The notes under the pieces are model-generated. The model saw only the letters and a program-made list of their open reading frames with translations, searched no databases and had not been told where the DNA came from. 6,410 nucleotides of DNA, taken from NCBI GenBank assembly GCA_946480595.1, contig CAMLKC010000057.1, forward strand, positions 1 through 6,410, given 5' to 3'. Shown here piece by piece: positions 1-5,973 of this stretch (positions are counted from its first letter, which is position 1; each line of letters starts with the position of its first letter). The position numbers and the translations under genes are program-made. Source of the DNA: an uncultured Candidatus Saccharibacteria bacterium. GTDB taxonomy: Bacteria > Patescibacteria > Saccharimonadia > Saccharimonadales > CAMLKC01.

Positions 1-39
1 AAAGTCAGCAATTCCGTTTGTTGCGACAACTCGGCTCAT
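1..39 (-). CDS. rpoC: RNA polymerase beta' subunit, N-terminal fragment (runs off left edge)
   Basis: The first 13 codons of a minus-strand gene read MSRVVATNGIADF and leave the window. Beta' proteins commonly begin with a short lead followed by a DFDAI-like motif, and the position directly after rpoB is the near-universal rpoBC arrangement, so this is taken as rpoC. The ATG at 39-37 lies 1 nt beyond the rpoB TAA and has a very strong SD 6 nt upstream. The product would be the second large catalytic subunit of RNA polymerase, but none of its catalytic motifs are in view. The call rests mainly on synteny and the ribosome binding site; the visible peptide alone would not identify it. Confidence 0.85.
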   Translation of the reverse strand, partial: MSRVVATNGIADF

Positions 40-40
40 A

Positions 41-3000
41 TTACGCCTCCTTCCTTTCAATTTCGTCAATGTCTTGGATGCTCATACCCTCTTCGATATC
101 TCCGATTTCATCGGCTTCGTCCAGGACGGTTTCTACTTCTTCTGCATCATCGTCGATTGCGGGGACTGTTTTGTCAGCAGGACCAGCGTTCACGATGACG
201 TTTTCTGCGTCAATAGCGGCGTCTTCAGCTTCGTCGAGCAGGTCAACACGAAGACCGAGGCCTTGGAGTTCTTTGACAAGCACGTTGAATGACTCAGGTA
301 ATTTAGGACCAACGATTGGCTCGTCCTTGATGATAGATTCGTAGGCTTTAGCACGGCCGTAGGTGTCGTCTGACTTGATTGTCAGCATTTCCTGCAGCGT
401 TGCTGCGGCACCGTACGCTTCAAGTGCCCACACCTCCATCTCACCAAATCGCTGACCACCGTTTTGCGCCTTACCACCAAGTGGCTGCTGGGTAACCATT
501 GTGTATGGACCAGTCGAGCGGGCGTGGATCTTGTCGCTCACCATGTGGTGAAGCTTAATGATGTGCATGACACCAACAGTGGTGCGCTCTTCGAACGGTT
601 CACCTGTTCGGCCGTCAAACAATTGACTCTTGCCGTCGCGGGCGTAACCAGCTTTTTCAAGCTCGCTTGAGATAGTTTCGTCGGTAACACCGTTGAATGG
701 AGGCGTCGCAACCTTGTAACCAAGGGCGCGGGCAGCCATACCAAGGTGCGTTTCAAACAGCTGACCGATGTTCATACGAGATGGCACACCGAGCGGGTTC
801 AAAACAACATCTACAGGAGTACCGTCTTCCATGAATGGCATGTCTTCTGCAGCAAGGATCTTAGCGACAACACCCTTGTTACCGTGACGACCAGCAAGCT
901 TGTCACCTACCGAGATCTTACGGAGCTGCGCAACGAAGATCTGGATCTGCATAAGGACACCGGCTTTAAGTTCGTGGCCGTTTTCGCGGCTGAAGATCTT
1001 AACGCCAACGACTTTACCGCCACCAGCATTGTTCATGCGCTGTGAGGTATCGCGGACATCCTTGGCTTTTTCACCGAAGATAGCACGGAGGAGACGCTCT
1101 TCAGAGCTGAGCTCTTGCTCACCCTTAGGGGTAATCTTACCGACGAGCACGTCGCCGGCCTTTACTTCAGAACCAACCTGCACGATACCGTTTTCGTCGA
1201 GGTGACGAAGCGATTCTTCGCTCACGTTTGGAATGTCGCGGGTAACGATTTCTGGACCAAGTTTGGTTTCGCGGACTTCAACAGTGTAGTCCTTGATGTT
1301 GATGCTGGTCAGTGCGTCTTCCTTAACAATACGGTCAGAAAGAACGATCGCGTCGTCCATGTTGTAACCGCCCCAAGGCATGAAGGCAACCGTCAGGTCG
1401 CGGCCAAGTGCAAGTTCGCCGTCGGCAATAGAGGCGCCTTCGATAAGGATGTCGCCCTTCTTTACCTTTTGGCCACGGATAACACGGGTCTTCTGGTTAA
1501 TCGAGCGGTCGTCGTTGCTCTTAGCAAAGTGAATCAGCTCGTACGCCTTAACGCCGTCTTTGTATTTGACTTCGACGATCTTGCCGTCTGCGCGGACAAC
1601 TTCACCGTCGTCAGAGGCAACAACGAGCTGGCTGGTGTTACGGGCGATTTCAGCCTCAATACCAGTACCAACAGTTGGAGACTCAGGGGTCAGGAGAGGC
1701 ACAGCCTGCTTCTGCATGTTTGAACCGGTCAACGATCGGTCAACACGGTTTTTCTCGATGAATGGCACCAGAGATGCAGTCGAACCGAGAATCTGCTTGT
1801 GGGCAGCGTCCATGTACGTGACTTCGGTCACATCTACCTGCTCTGGCTTGAGGTGCTTGCGGGCGCTTACACGCTCGGCGGCAAAGCTACCGTCTTCGTT
1901 CAGGGCGGCACCGGCATCAGCGATAACTTCGGTGATTTCCTGTGAGGCGTCAAGGTAGACAACTTCGTCACTCACCTTGCCGTCTTTTACAACGAGGTAA
2001 GGTGTTTCAACGAAACCGTATTCGTTCACACGGGCGTATGATGCGAGGTTCAGCACCAGACCGATGTTCGCGCCTTCCGGCGTTTCAACAGAACAGATAC
2101 GGCCGTAGTGAGTTGGGTGGGCGTCACGAACGTCAAATCCAGCACGTTCGCGTGAAAGGCCACCAGGACCCATAGAGCTGAGGCGGCGCTTGTGGCTAAG
2201 CTCGGACAGCGGGTTTACTTCGTCCATCAGCTGTGAAAGCTGTGAACTTGCAAAGAACTCACGAACAGCAGCAACAACCGGACGGGCATTGATAAGCTGG
2301 CCAGGAGTGACCGTTTCGATATCGCTCATGCTCATGCGGTCCATAGCGTTACGCTGCATGCGGAGCATACCAACACGGAACTGGCGCGCAACAAGTTCAC
2401 CAACCAGCTTGACGCGGCGGTTAGAAAGGGCGTCGATGTCGTCGACAGCTTCCTGAGTGTTGTTGAGGCGGATGATTTCCTTAATGATAGCGATCAGGTC
2501 GCTCATCTGGAAAACGCGGTTTTCTGTAGTGTTGGCTACTTCAAGGCCAAGGCGCTGGTTAAGCTTGTAACGACCAACACGGCTGTAGTCGAAACGCTTG
2601 AAATCAAAGAACATGCGTTCGATCATGCTTCGGGCGTTATCGACAGTCGCAAGATCACCTGGGCGCAGGCGGCGGTAGACCTCAATGAGGGCTTCGTTTG
2701 AACCGCGGGCGGCGTCTTTTTCAAGGGTAGCGTCGATGTATTTTACTTCACCGGTGTCGACACCTTCGAACAAGCTCTTAATTTCGCTCGTCTTGTTGTG
2801 GCCAAGGGCGCGAAGAAGCGTCGTGACAGGCAGCTTGCGGCGGCGGTCGATCTTGACGTAGATAGCACCGTTGCTTGCGGTTTCGAATTCAAGCCATGCG
2901 CCACGGCCAGGAATAAGTTTTGCACCGTAAAGGTTGCGGCCGTTTACTGTATCGGCAGTAAAGAATACGCCGGCTGAACGGATCAACTGCGAAACAACGA

Positions 3001-3391
3001 CACGTTCGGTGCCATTAATAACGAATGTTCCACGGTCGGTCATCCATGGATAGTCACCGAGGTAGATTTCCTGTTCCTTGACTTCGCCGGTTACCTTGTT
3101 GGTAAGTTCGACGGTCGCGTGCAGCGGCGCGTCAAAGGTGAGGTTGTTTTCTTTCGCGTCTTGCTCGGTCGTCTTAGGATCCTGGAACTCGTACTTCTTG
3201 AACCGCAGTTCAAGTTTCTGACCGGTGTAATCCTCGATCGGGTTAAGTTCTGCAAATATCTCGCTCAAGCCGGTCTCGACGAATTCACGCCAAGAGTCTT
3301 CCTGATGCGCGATGAGGTTAGGTAGCGCCAAGGCGTTGTCTGTGCTGGTGAAAAAGACACGCTTTGATGCGCTGGGCTGGGTTTTTGCCAC
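41..3391 (-). CDS. rpoB: DNA-directed RNA polymerase subunit beta
   Basis: This is the beta subunit of core RNA polymerase, which with beta' forms the active-site cleft. The protein has 1116 residues, shorter than E. coli RpoB (1342) because the lineage-specific inserts are absent. Landmarks in order: SQLIRSAGVFF (134-144, fork/protrusion), rifampicin cluster I (381-407), GPGGLSRERAGF (408-419), HPTHYGR and ETPEG (425-440), MPWGGYNMDDAI (671-682), the catalytic-centre lysines in GDKLAGRHGNKG (K831, K839), PLGVPSRMNIGQLFE (866-880), TGPYTMVTQQPLGGKAQ (960-976) and RFGEMEVWALEAYGA (981-995). From about 1051 the end is an acidic tail. The start is GTG at 3391-3389, chosen because SD GAGGAG lies 6 nt upstream and MAKTQPSASK gives a normal N-terminus. 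It has its own promoter and probably forms an operon with rpoC. Deviations seen are RSPG to RSAG at A140 and Asp at 679 where Glu is usual. Confidence 0.98.
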   Translation of the reverse strand: MAKTQPSASKRVFFTSTDNALALPNLIAHQEDSWREFVETGLSEIFAELNPIEDYTGQKLELRFKKYEFQDPKTTEQDAKENNLTFDAPLHATVELTNKVTGEVKEQEIYLGDYPWMTDRGTFVINGTERVVVSQLIRSAGVFFTADTVNGRNLYGAKLIPGRGAWLEFETASNGAIYVKIDRRRKLPVTTLLRALGHNKTSEIKSLFEGVDTGEVKYIDATLEKDAARGSNEALIEVYRRLRPGDLATVDNARSMIERMFFDFKRFDYSRVGRYKLNQRLGLEVANTTENRVFQMSDLIAIIKEIIRLNNTQEAVDDIDALSNRRVKLVGELVARQFRVGMLRMQRNAMDRMSMSDIETVTPGQLINARPVVAAVREFFASSQLSQLMDEVNPLSELSHKRRLSSMGPGGLSRERAGFDVRDAHPTHYGRICSVETPEGANIGLVLNLASYARVNEYGFVETPYLVVKDGKVSDEVVYLDASQEITEVIADAGAALNEDGSFAAERVSARKHLKPEQVDVTEVTYMDAAHKQILGSTASLVPFIEKNRVDRSLTGSNMQKQAVPLLTPESPTVGTGIEAEIARNTSQLVVASDDGEVVRADGKIVEVKYKDGVKAYELIHFAKSNDDRSINQKTRVIRGQKVKKGDILIEGASIADGELALGRDLTVAFMPWGGYNMDDAIVLSDRIVKEDALTSINIKDYTVEVRETKLGPEIVTRDIPNVSEESLRHLDENGIVQVGSEVKAGDVLVGKITPKGEQELSSEERLLRAIFGEKAKDVRDTSQRMNNAGGGKVVGVKIFSRENGHELKAGVLMQIQIFVAQLRKISVGDKLAGRHGNKGVVAKILAAEDMPFMEDGTPVDVVLNPLGVPSRMNIGQLFETHLGMAARALGYKVATPPFNGVTDETISSELEKAGYARDGKSQLFDGRTGEPFEERTTVGVMHIIKLHHMVSDKIHARSTGPYTMVTQQPLGGKAQNGGQRFGEMEVWALEAYGAAATLQEMLTIKSDDTYGRAKAYESIIKDEPIVGPKLPESFNVLVKELQGLGLRVDLLDEAEDAAIDAENVIVNAGPADKTVPAIDDDAEEVETVLDEADEIGDIEEGMSIQDIDEIERKEA
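46..55 (-). promoter_or_regulatory. Shine-Dalgarno site for rpoC inside the rpoB 3' end
   Basis: The minus strand reads AGGAAGGAGG, ending 6 nt before the rpoC ATG. It is built from the last sense codons of rpoB (for Arg-Lys-Glu). With the 1-nt gap between the rpoB stop and rpoC start, terminating ribosomes can reinitiate directly. This indicates translational coupling that would keep beta and beta' near equal amounts. Confidence 0.85.
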
Positions 3392-3397
3392 GAATTG

Positions 3398-3403
3398 CTC
3401 CTC
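3398..3403 (-). promoter_or_regulatory. Shine-Dalgarno site deciding the rpoB GTG start
   Basis: The minus strand reads GAGGAG followed by 6 nt and then GTG. There is no in-frame ATG nearby that would give a normal RpoB N-terminus, so this site supports GTG as the true start. Confidence 0.8.
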
Positions 3404-3426
3404 GCTGGTTTAATTGTATTAGTGAT

Positions 3427-3501
3427 AGAATCGGCGCCGAAGATTCTCTAAGCGTGGTTATTTCCGAACGTTTGCCACCGTCTGAAAACATAAGTAACCA
3501 C
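3427..3501 (-). other. rpoB 5' leader with two inverted repeats
   Basis: The predicted rpoB transcript starts near 3517 and has a leader of about 126 nt. Two perfect inverted repeats lie in it. The first pairs GTGGTTA (3501-3495) with TAACCAC (3460-3454) around a 34-nt loop. The second pairs AGAATC (3447-3442) with GATTCT (3432-3427) around a 9-nt loop containing GGCGCC. Neither is followed by a T-tract, so they are not simple terminators. They could form a structured leader affecting rpoB expression or mRNA stability, but no known riboswitch or ribosomal-protein leader was recognised. Confidence 0.4.
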
Positions 3502-3524
3502 AACTACACTACTTCTTGGTACCC

Positions 3525-3553
3525 ATTGTGACGCAAAGACGGCAACCCGTCAA
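3525..3553 (-). promoter_or_regulatory. Promoter of rpoBC (sigma70/SigA type)
   Basis: The minus strand carries TTGACG (3553-3548), a 17-nt spacer and CACAAT (3530-3525). This matches the housekeeping consensus at 5 of 6 and 4 of 6 positions with ideal spacing. The start site would fall near 3518-3517. The -35 box begins just after the T-tract of the putative clpP terminator, so rpoB appears to be transcribed independently of clpP. Confidence 0.65.
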
Positions 3554-3556
3554 GAG

Positions 3557-3581
3557 AAAAAACCGCTAATATTCAGTTCGG
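3557..3581 (-). terminator. Weak intrinsic terminator after clpP
   Basis: About 14 nt after the clpP stop, the minus strand can fold CCG/CGG plus CTGA/TTAG (one G-U pair) around an ATA loop with a two-base AA bulge. TTTTTT follows immediately. The T-tract is good but the stem is only 7 bp with a bulge, so termination may be partial and some clpP transcripts could read into rpoBC. Confidence 0.4.
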
Positions 3582-3595
3582 AAGCAAGGCTGGCG

Positions 3596-4192
3596 CTACG
3601 CCTTTTCGATAATCTCGTCGATGATGCCATAGGCTTTCGCCTCATCAGCGCTCATCCAGAAGTCGCGGTCCATGTCTTTTTCGATTTTGGCGAGTTTTTG
3701 GCCAGTGTTTTTTGCCAGGATCTCGTTCAGGCGGTTCTTGAGGTAGATACTCTCGCGCAGGGTAATCTCCTGGTCTGTCACCTTGCCCTGAGTGCCGCTC
3801 GATGGCTGGTGAATCATAATACGGCTGTTTGGCAGCGCCACGCGCTTACCCTTGGTGCCACTCGAAAGCAGGAAAGACCCCATGCTCGCCTGAAGGCCAA
3901 TGCCGATAGTCATGACATCTGGCGTAATGTACTGGATGGTGTCGTAAATCGCCAAGCCGTCGTACACCGTGCCGCCGGGGCTATTGATATATAGCTTAAT
4001 ATCCTTCTTCGGGTCTTCGTAAGCTAAATGCAGCAGCTGCGCCACGACGATGTTTGCCGTGTGTTCGTTTACTTCTTCACCTAAGAAAATAATCCGCTCA
4101 TTCAGCAGGCGCGAGTAGATGTCGAACGCCCGTTCGCCGTCTTGCGTCTTTTCGATGACCGTTGGAACTAAGTAACTACCTGGCTTATTCAT
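3596..4192 (-). CDS. clpP: ATP-dependent Clp protease proteolytic subunit
   Basis: This cytoplasmic serine peptidase forms a tetradecameric barrel and degrades proteins unfolded by a Clp ATPase such as ClpX or ClpC. From the chosen ATG the protein has 198 residues, normal for the family. It opens with the typical LVPTVIE and [12 protein letters not shown] segments. INSPGG forms the oxyanion region. The catalytic triad is Ser103 (in QASMGS), His128 (in MIHQP) and Asp177 (in DRDF); the spacings of 25 and 74 residues match E. coli ClpP. A TTG 12 codons upstream (4228) is in frame but lies inside the CIRCE operator and upstream of the predicted -10 box, so it is rejected. There is no SD: the ATG coincides with the predicted transcription start, suggesting leaderless mRNA. 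The stop is TAG. No clpX follows; the next gene is rpoB. Confidence 0.96.
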   Translation of the reverse strand: MNKPGSYLVPTVIEKTQDGERAFDIYSRLLNERIIFLGEEVNEHTANIVVAQLLHLAYEDPKKDIKLYINSPGGTVYDGLAIYDTIQYITPDVMTIGIGLQASMGSFLLSSGTKGKRVALPNSRIMIHQPSSGTQGKVTDQEITLRESIYLKNRLNEILAKNTGQKLAKIEKDMDRDFWMSADEAKAYGIIDEIIEKA

Positions 4193-4198
4193 AATCTT

Positions 4199-4228
4199 AG
4201 TATACACAAAACTTGGCACTCGTTGCAA
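4199..4228 (-). promoter_or_regulatory. Promoter of clpP (leaderless configuration)
   Basis: The minus strand has TTGCAA (4228-4223), an 18-nt spacer and TATACT (4204-4199). The -10 box is followed by six bases and then the clpP ATG, so a start 7 nt after the box falls exactly on the A of ATG. The -35 box lies within the central spacer of the CIRCE element, so bound HrcA would block polymerase. Confidence 0.65.
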
Positions 4229-4239
4229 TAGAGTGCTAA
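4213..4239. promoter_or_regulatory. CIRCE element (HrcA operator)
   Basis: On the minus strand this reads TTAGCACTC, nine bases (TATTGCAAC), then GAGTGCCAA. The established CIRCE consensus is TTAGCACTC-N9-GAGTGCTAA, so 17 of 18 arm bases match with exact spacing. CIRCE is the operator of the heat-shock repressor HrcA, usually before groESL and dnaK/hrcA operons. Here it overlaps the clpP -35 region and lies in the divergent region shared with the small plus-strand gene. The hrcA gene itself is not in the window. Confidence 0.92.
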
Positions 4240-4244
4240 GTTTG

Positions 4245-4271
4245 TTGTCAGCGCCATTGCTTTTTTATAAT
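4245..4271 (+). promoter_or_regulatory. Promoter of the small plus-strand gene
   Basis: A perfect TATAAT lies at 4266-4271. The best -35 match is TTGTCA at 4245-4250 (5 of 6), but the spacer is only 15 nt; a poorer TTGTTG at 4242-4247 gives 18 nt. Transcription would start near 4278, leaving about 43 nt before the SD-supported ATG at 4321. The CIRCE element ends 5 nt upstream of the -35 box, so HrcA could influence this promoter too, though the geometry is less direct than for clpP. Confidence 0.5.
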
Positions 4272-4320
4272 ATTTATGTTAATGTATATAAGTCAACCGT
4301 TGCGAAACTCTGGAGAAGCA

Positions 4321-4512
4321 ATGCCTGCATCCGGCAGCGTCCGCGCCCGCGTCGCCCGCGTCCACAAGAGCAGCAAAAGAGCCGAAGAGATCATCGGTGG
4401 CGTGAGCGCCATCACCTCCGGCGTCGTCGCCTTCGTTGGCGGCATCGTGCTCCTCATGGACGCGCTGAAGCCTCAGGAAACTGAGGACACCACCGAAGCC
4501 GACAAGGCCTGA
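4321..4512 (+). CDS. Small single-pass membrane protein, unknown family
   Basis: I do not recognise this 63-residue protein. The first 20 residues are basic (Arg8, Arg10, Arg13, Lys16, Lys19, Arg20). Residues 24-49 form one Gly/Val/Ile-rich hydrophobic helix with glycines at 26, 27, 34, 40 and 41. The last 14 residues are mostly acidic and polar. By the positive-inside rule the N-terminus should be cytoplasmic. The ATG at 4321 is chosen because GGAG lies 5 nt upstream; an ATG at 4276 would precede the predicted transcript start. About 83% of codons end in G or C by hand count, unlike tig. It has its own promoter and a bidirectional terminator, is divergent from clpP and convergent with tig. 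The SD, helix and terminator support a real gene; transfer into this locus is an inference. Confidence 0.7.
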   Translation: MPASGSVRARVARVHKSSKRAEEIIGGVSAITSGVVAFVGGIVLLMDALKPQETEDTTEADKA

Positions 4513-4551
4513 TCCACGCCGCAACGCATCCGACCCCGCACCCACTCGGAC

Positions 4552-4565
4552 TTCGAATATTCGAA
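4552..4565. repeat. 14-bp perfect palindrome TTCGAATATTCGAA
   Basis: A perfect inverted repeat lies between the stop of the small gene and the terminator stem, sharing its last two bases with the terminator. It could be a protein binding site or extend the terminator structure. No specific regulator was recognised. Confidence 0.5.
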
Positions 4566-4590
4566 AAGCCCGCAGCGGGGGCGGGCTTTT
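4564..4590. terminator. Bidirectional intrinsic terminator between the small gene and tig
   Basis: AAAAGCCCGC (4564-4573) and GCGGGCTTTT (4581-4590) form a perfect 10-bp inverted repeat around a 7-nt loop. Each strand has a GC-rich stem ending in a T-run, so the element can stop the plus-strand small gene and, from the other side, tig, whose stop lies 17 nt away. Confidence 0.88.
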
Positions 4591-4607
4591 CATTTATAAC
4601 GAATCAG

Positions 4608-5894
4608 CTATTTACTGTTCAGTTCAACCAAACGGTCTACTGTCTTTTCGGTCAGCAGGCGGTTCGCGATATCGCGGCGCGCTTCAGGCTGGTCAAACTG
4701 AGCAACCATTTGCGGGTTGTTGGCGTACTGTTTTTTATACAGGTTAACGTGATCTTCAAGCTCCTGGTTGGTAGCCTCGATCTTCTCGGCCTTGCTGAGC
4801 TCAGCAAGTACCAGGCCGGCCTGGACGCGCTTCTCAGCAGCTTCGTTCACCTCAGTTTCGAGCCATTTTTCTTTGTTTTCAAAGCCCTTATTCTCAAGGT
4901 ATTGGTCGAGGGTCAGGCCCTGGTACATGAGGTTTTGCGTCATGTCGCGTTCGATAGATTCGGCCTGATCTTTACGAAGAATTTCAGGTACGGGCACTTT
5001 ACTGACTTCGACCAGCTGCTTAACGAGGTCGTCTTTCATAGTGTCTTTGGCTTCACGCTCTTTTTGGGCAGTCAGCTCTCGCTTAATGTCAGCCTTGAGT
5101 TCTTCAACGGTCTTGAATGGACCAGCCTTTGTCGCAAATTCATCATTCACCTCAGGAAGTACGACTTCTTTAACACCCTTCAACGTCGTCGTAAACACGA
5201 CATCAGCGCCCTTGAGGTCTGCCACGTGGTATTCTTCAGGGAACTTCAGCTTGAGGTCAAAGGTTTCGCCGATCTTTTTACCGACAATGCCTTCTTCGAA
5301 GCCAGGGATAAATGAGTTGCTGCCGATCGTCAGCGCGTAGTCCTGCGCGGTACCGCCATCAAAAGCAACATCGTCTTTTTTACCAATGAAATCAATCACT
5401 ACTTCGTCGCCGTCTTTAGCGGCACGTTCAACGTCTTTCTTTTCAGAAAAGCCTTGGCGCATACGTTCGATGATCTCGTCCACATCTTTAGCGGCAATGG
5501 TGATTTTCTTACTTTCGGCTTTGAGTTTTTTGTAGTCACCAAGTGTTACCTTAGGCAGAATCTCGGCCTCGGCGGTAAACTCTACTTCGCTGCCTGGAAC
5601 GTACTTCTTAATCTCAACAGCTGGACGCTCGAGTGCCTGGATGCCTTCGCTCATGTAGCTTTCGGCAACGGCTTTGCTCATAGCATCTTCTAACGTCTGC
5701 TGTGCAAGGATTTCAGGATCAACATGCTTTGCGGCAACGCTCGCAGGGACTTTACCCTTACGGAAGCCAGGCGCTTTGATTTCTTTTGCCAGCTTAGTAA
5801 GGGCAACTTGCTCTGCTGCTTTTAGTTCTTCTTTGCCGAGTGAAATAGTCAGCTCGACTTTAGTGTCGGATAGGTTTTTTACAGTCGTCTTCAT
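4608..5894 (-). CDS. tig: Trigger factor (ribosome-associated chaperone and prolyl isomerase)
   Basis: Trigger factor binds ribosomal protein L23 at the exit tunnel and shields nascent chains. The 428-residue protein is full length for the family (E. coli 432). The N-terminal domain (about 1-115) carries the ribosome-binding signature GFRKGKVP at 43-50. An FKBP-type prolyl isomerase domain spans about 161-243, with IDFIG (167-171) and FIPGFEEGIVG (195-205). The remainder, about 250-428, is the helical chaperone domain, rich in charged residues. The ATG at 5894 gives the canonical start MKTTVKNLSD. There is no SD: an extended -10 box sits 10 nt upstream, so the leader would be about 3 nt. The stop is TAG. 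Elsewhere tig often precedes clpP; here the small plus-strand gene separates them. Confidence 0.97.
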   Translation of the reverse strand: MKTTVKNLSDTKVELTISLGKEELKAAEQVALTKLAKEIKAPGFRKGKVPASVAAKHVDPEILAQQTLEDAMSKAVAESYMSEGIQALERPAVEIKKYVPGSEVEFTAEAEILPKVTLGDYKKLKAESKKITIAAKDVDEIIERMRQGFSEKKDVERAAKDGDEVVIDFIGKKDDVAFDGGTAQDYALTIGSNSFIPGFEEGIVGKKIGETFDLKLKFPEEYHVADLKGADVVFTTTLKGVKEVVLPEVNDEFATKAGPFKTVEELKADIKRELTAQKEREAKDTMKDDLVKQLVEVSKVPVPEILRKDQAESIERDMTQNLMYQGLTLDQYLENKGFENKEKWLETEVNEAAEKRVQAGLVLAELSKAEKIEATNQELEDHVNLYKKQYANNPQMVAQFDQPEARRDIANRLLTEKTVDRLVELNSK

Positions 5895-5904
5895 ACTAGA
5901 TTTG

Positions 5905-5913
5905 AGTATAACA
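5905..5913 (-). promoter_or_regulatory. Extended -10 promoter of tig, nearly leaderless
   Basis: The minus strand reads TGTTATACT, a TGn motif fused to TATACT (5 of 6). There is no good -35 box; the region 17 nt upstream is the T-tract of the preceding terminator, which fits an extended -10 promoter. The likely start is A at 5897, leaving three bases before the ATG. Confidence 0.6.
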
Positions 5914-5927
5914 GATGTCGCTAGATC

Positions 5928-5951
5928 AAAAAAGCCCGCAGCATGCTGCGG
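5928..5951 (-). terminator. Intrinsic terminator of the 6005-6406 gene
   Basis: The palindrome CCGCAGCATGCTGCGG (5936-5951) gives a stem of at least 6 bp with a short loop. On the minus strand it is followed by GC and then TTTTTT (5933-5928). It insulates tig from the upstream GC-rich gene. Confidence 0.85.
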
Positions 5952-5973
5952 ACATATTCATACCAGGGGGATT

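Noticed and set aside
1115..1723. A 202-codon open frame on the plus strand inside rpoB
   Set aside because: It lies wholly antisense to conserved rpoB motifs, has no convincing SD or promoter, and its peptide looks like a reverse-strand shadow.
3413..3418. TACAAT as a second -10 box close to rpoB
   Set aside because: The hexamer 17 nt upstream (TTCGGC) is a poor -35 box and the resulting start would leave almost no room before the SD; the TTGACG/CACAAT promoter is better.
4193..4228. Extended ClpP N-terminus from TTG at 4228
   Set aside because: The start lies in the operator and -35 box, upstream of the predicted transcript start, and ClpP homologues normally begin near LVPTVIE.
4233..4484. 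Alternative plus-strand frame overlapping the small gene
   Set aside because: It begins inside the CIRCE element upstream of the promoter and gives an Arg/Pro-rich peptide typical of a shifted GC-rich frame.
4279..4593. A 104-codon minus-strand open frame opposite the small membrane protein gene
   Set aside because: It runs through the terminator and the plus-strand promoter region and reflects high GC content; the plus frame has the SD, hydrophobic helix and terminator in the right places.
4710..5315. A 201-codon open frame on the plus strand inside tig
   Set aside because: Antisense to the FKBP and chaperone domains of tig; the Leu/Phe/Val-rich peptide is what the reverse of Lys/Glu-rich coding gives.
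41..5894. Possible UGA recoding as in some CPR lineages
   Set aside because: rpoB, clpP and tig read through with no internal TGA and end in TAA or TAG, and both GC-rich genes end sensibly at TGA just before hairpins; nothing suggests TGA is read as an amino acid.
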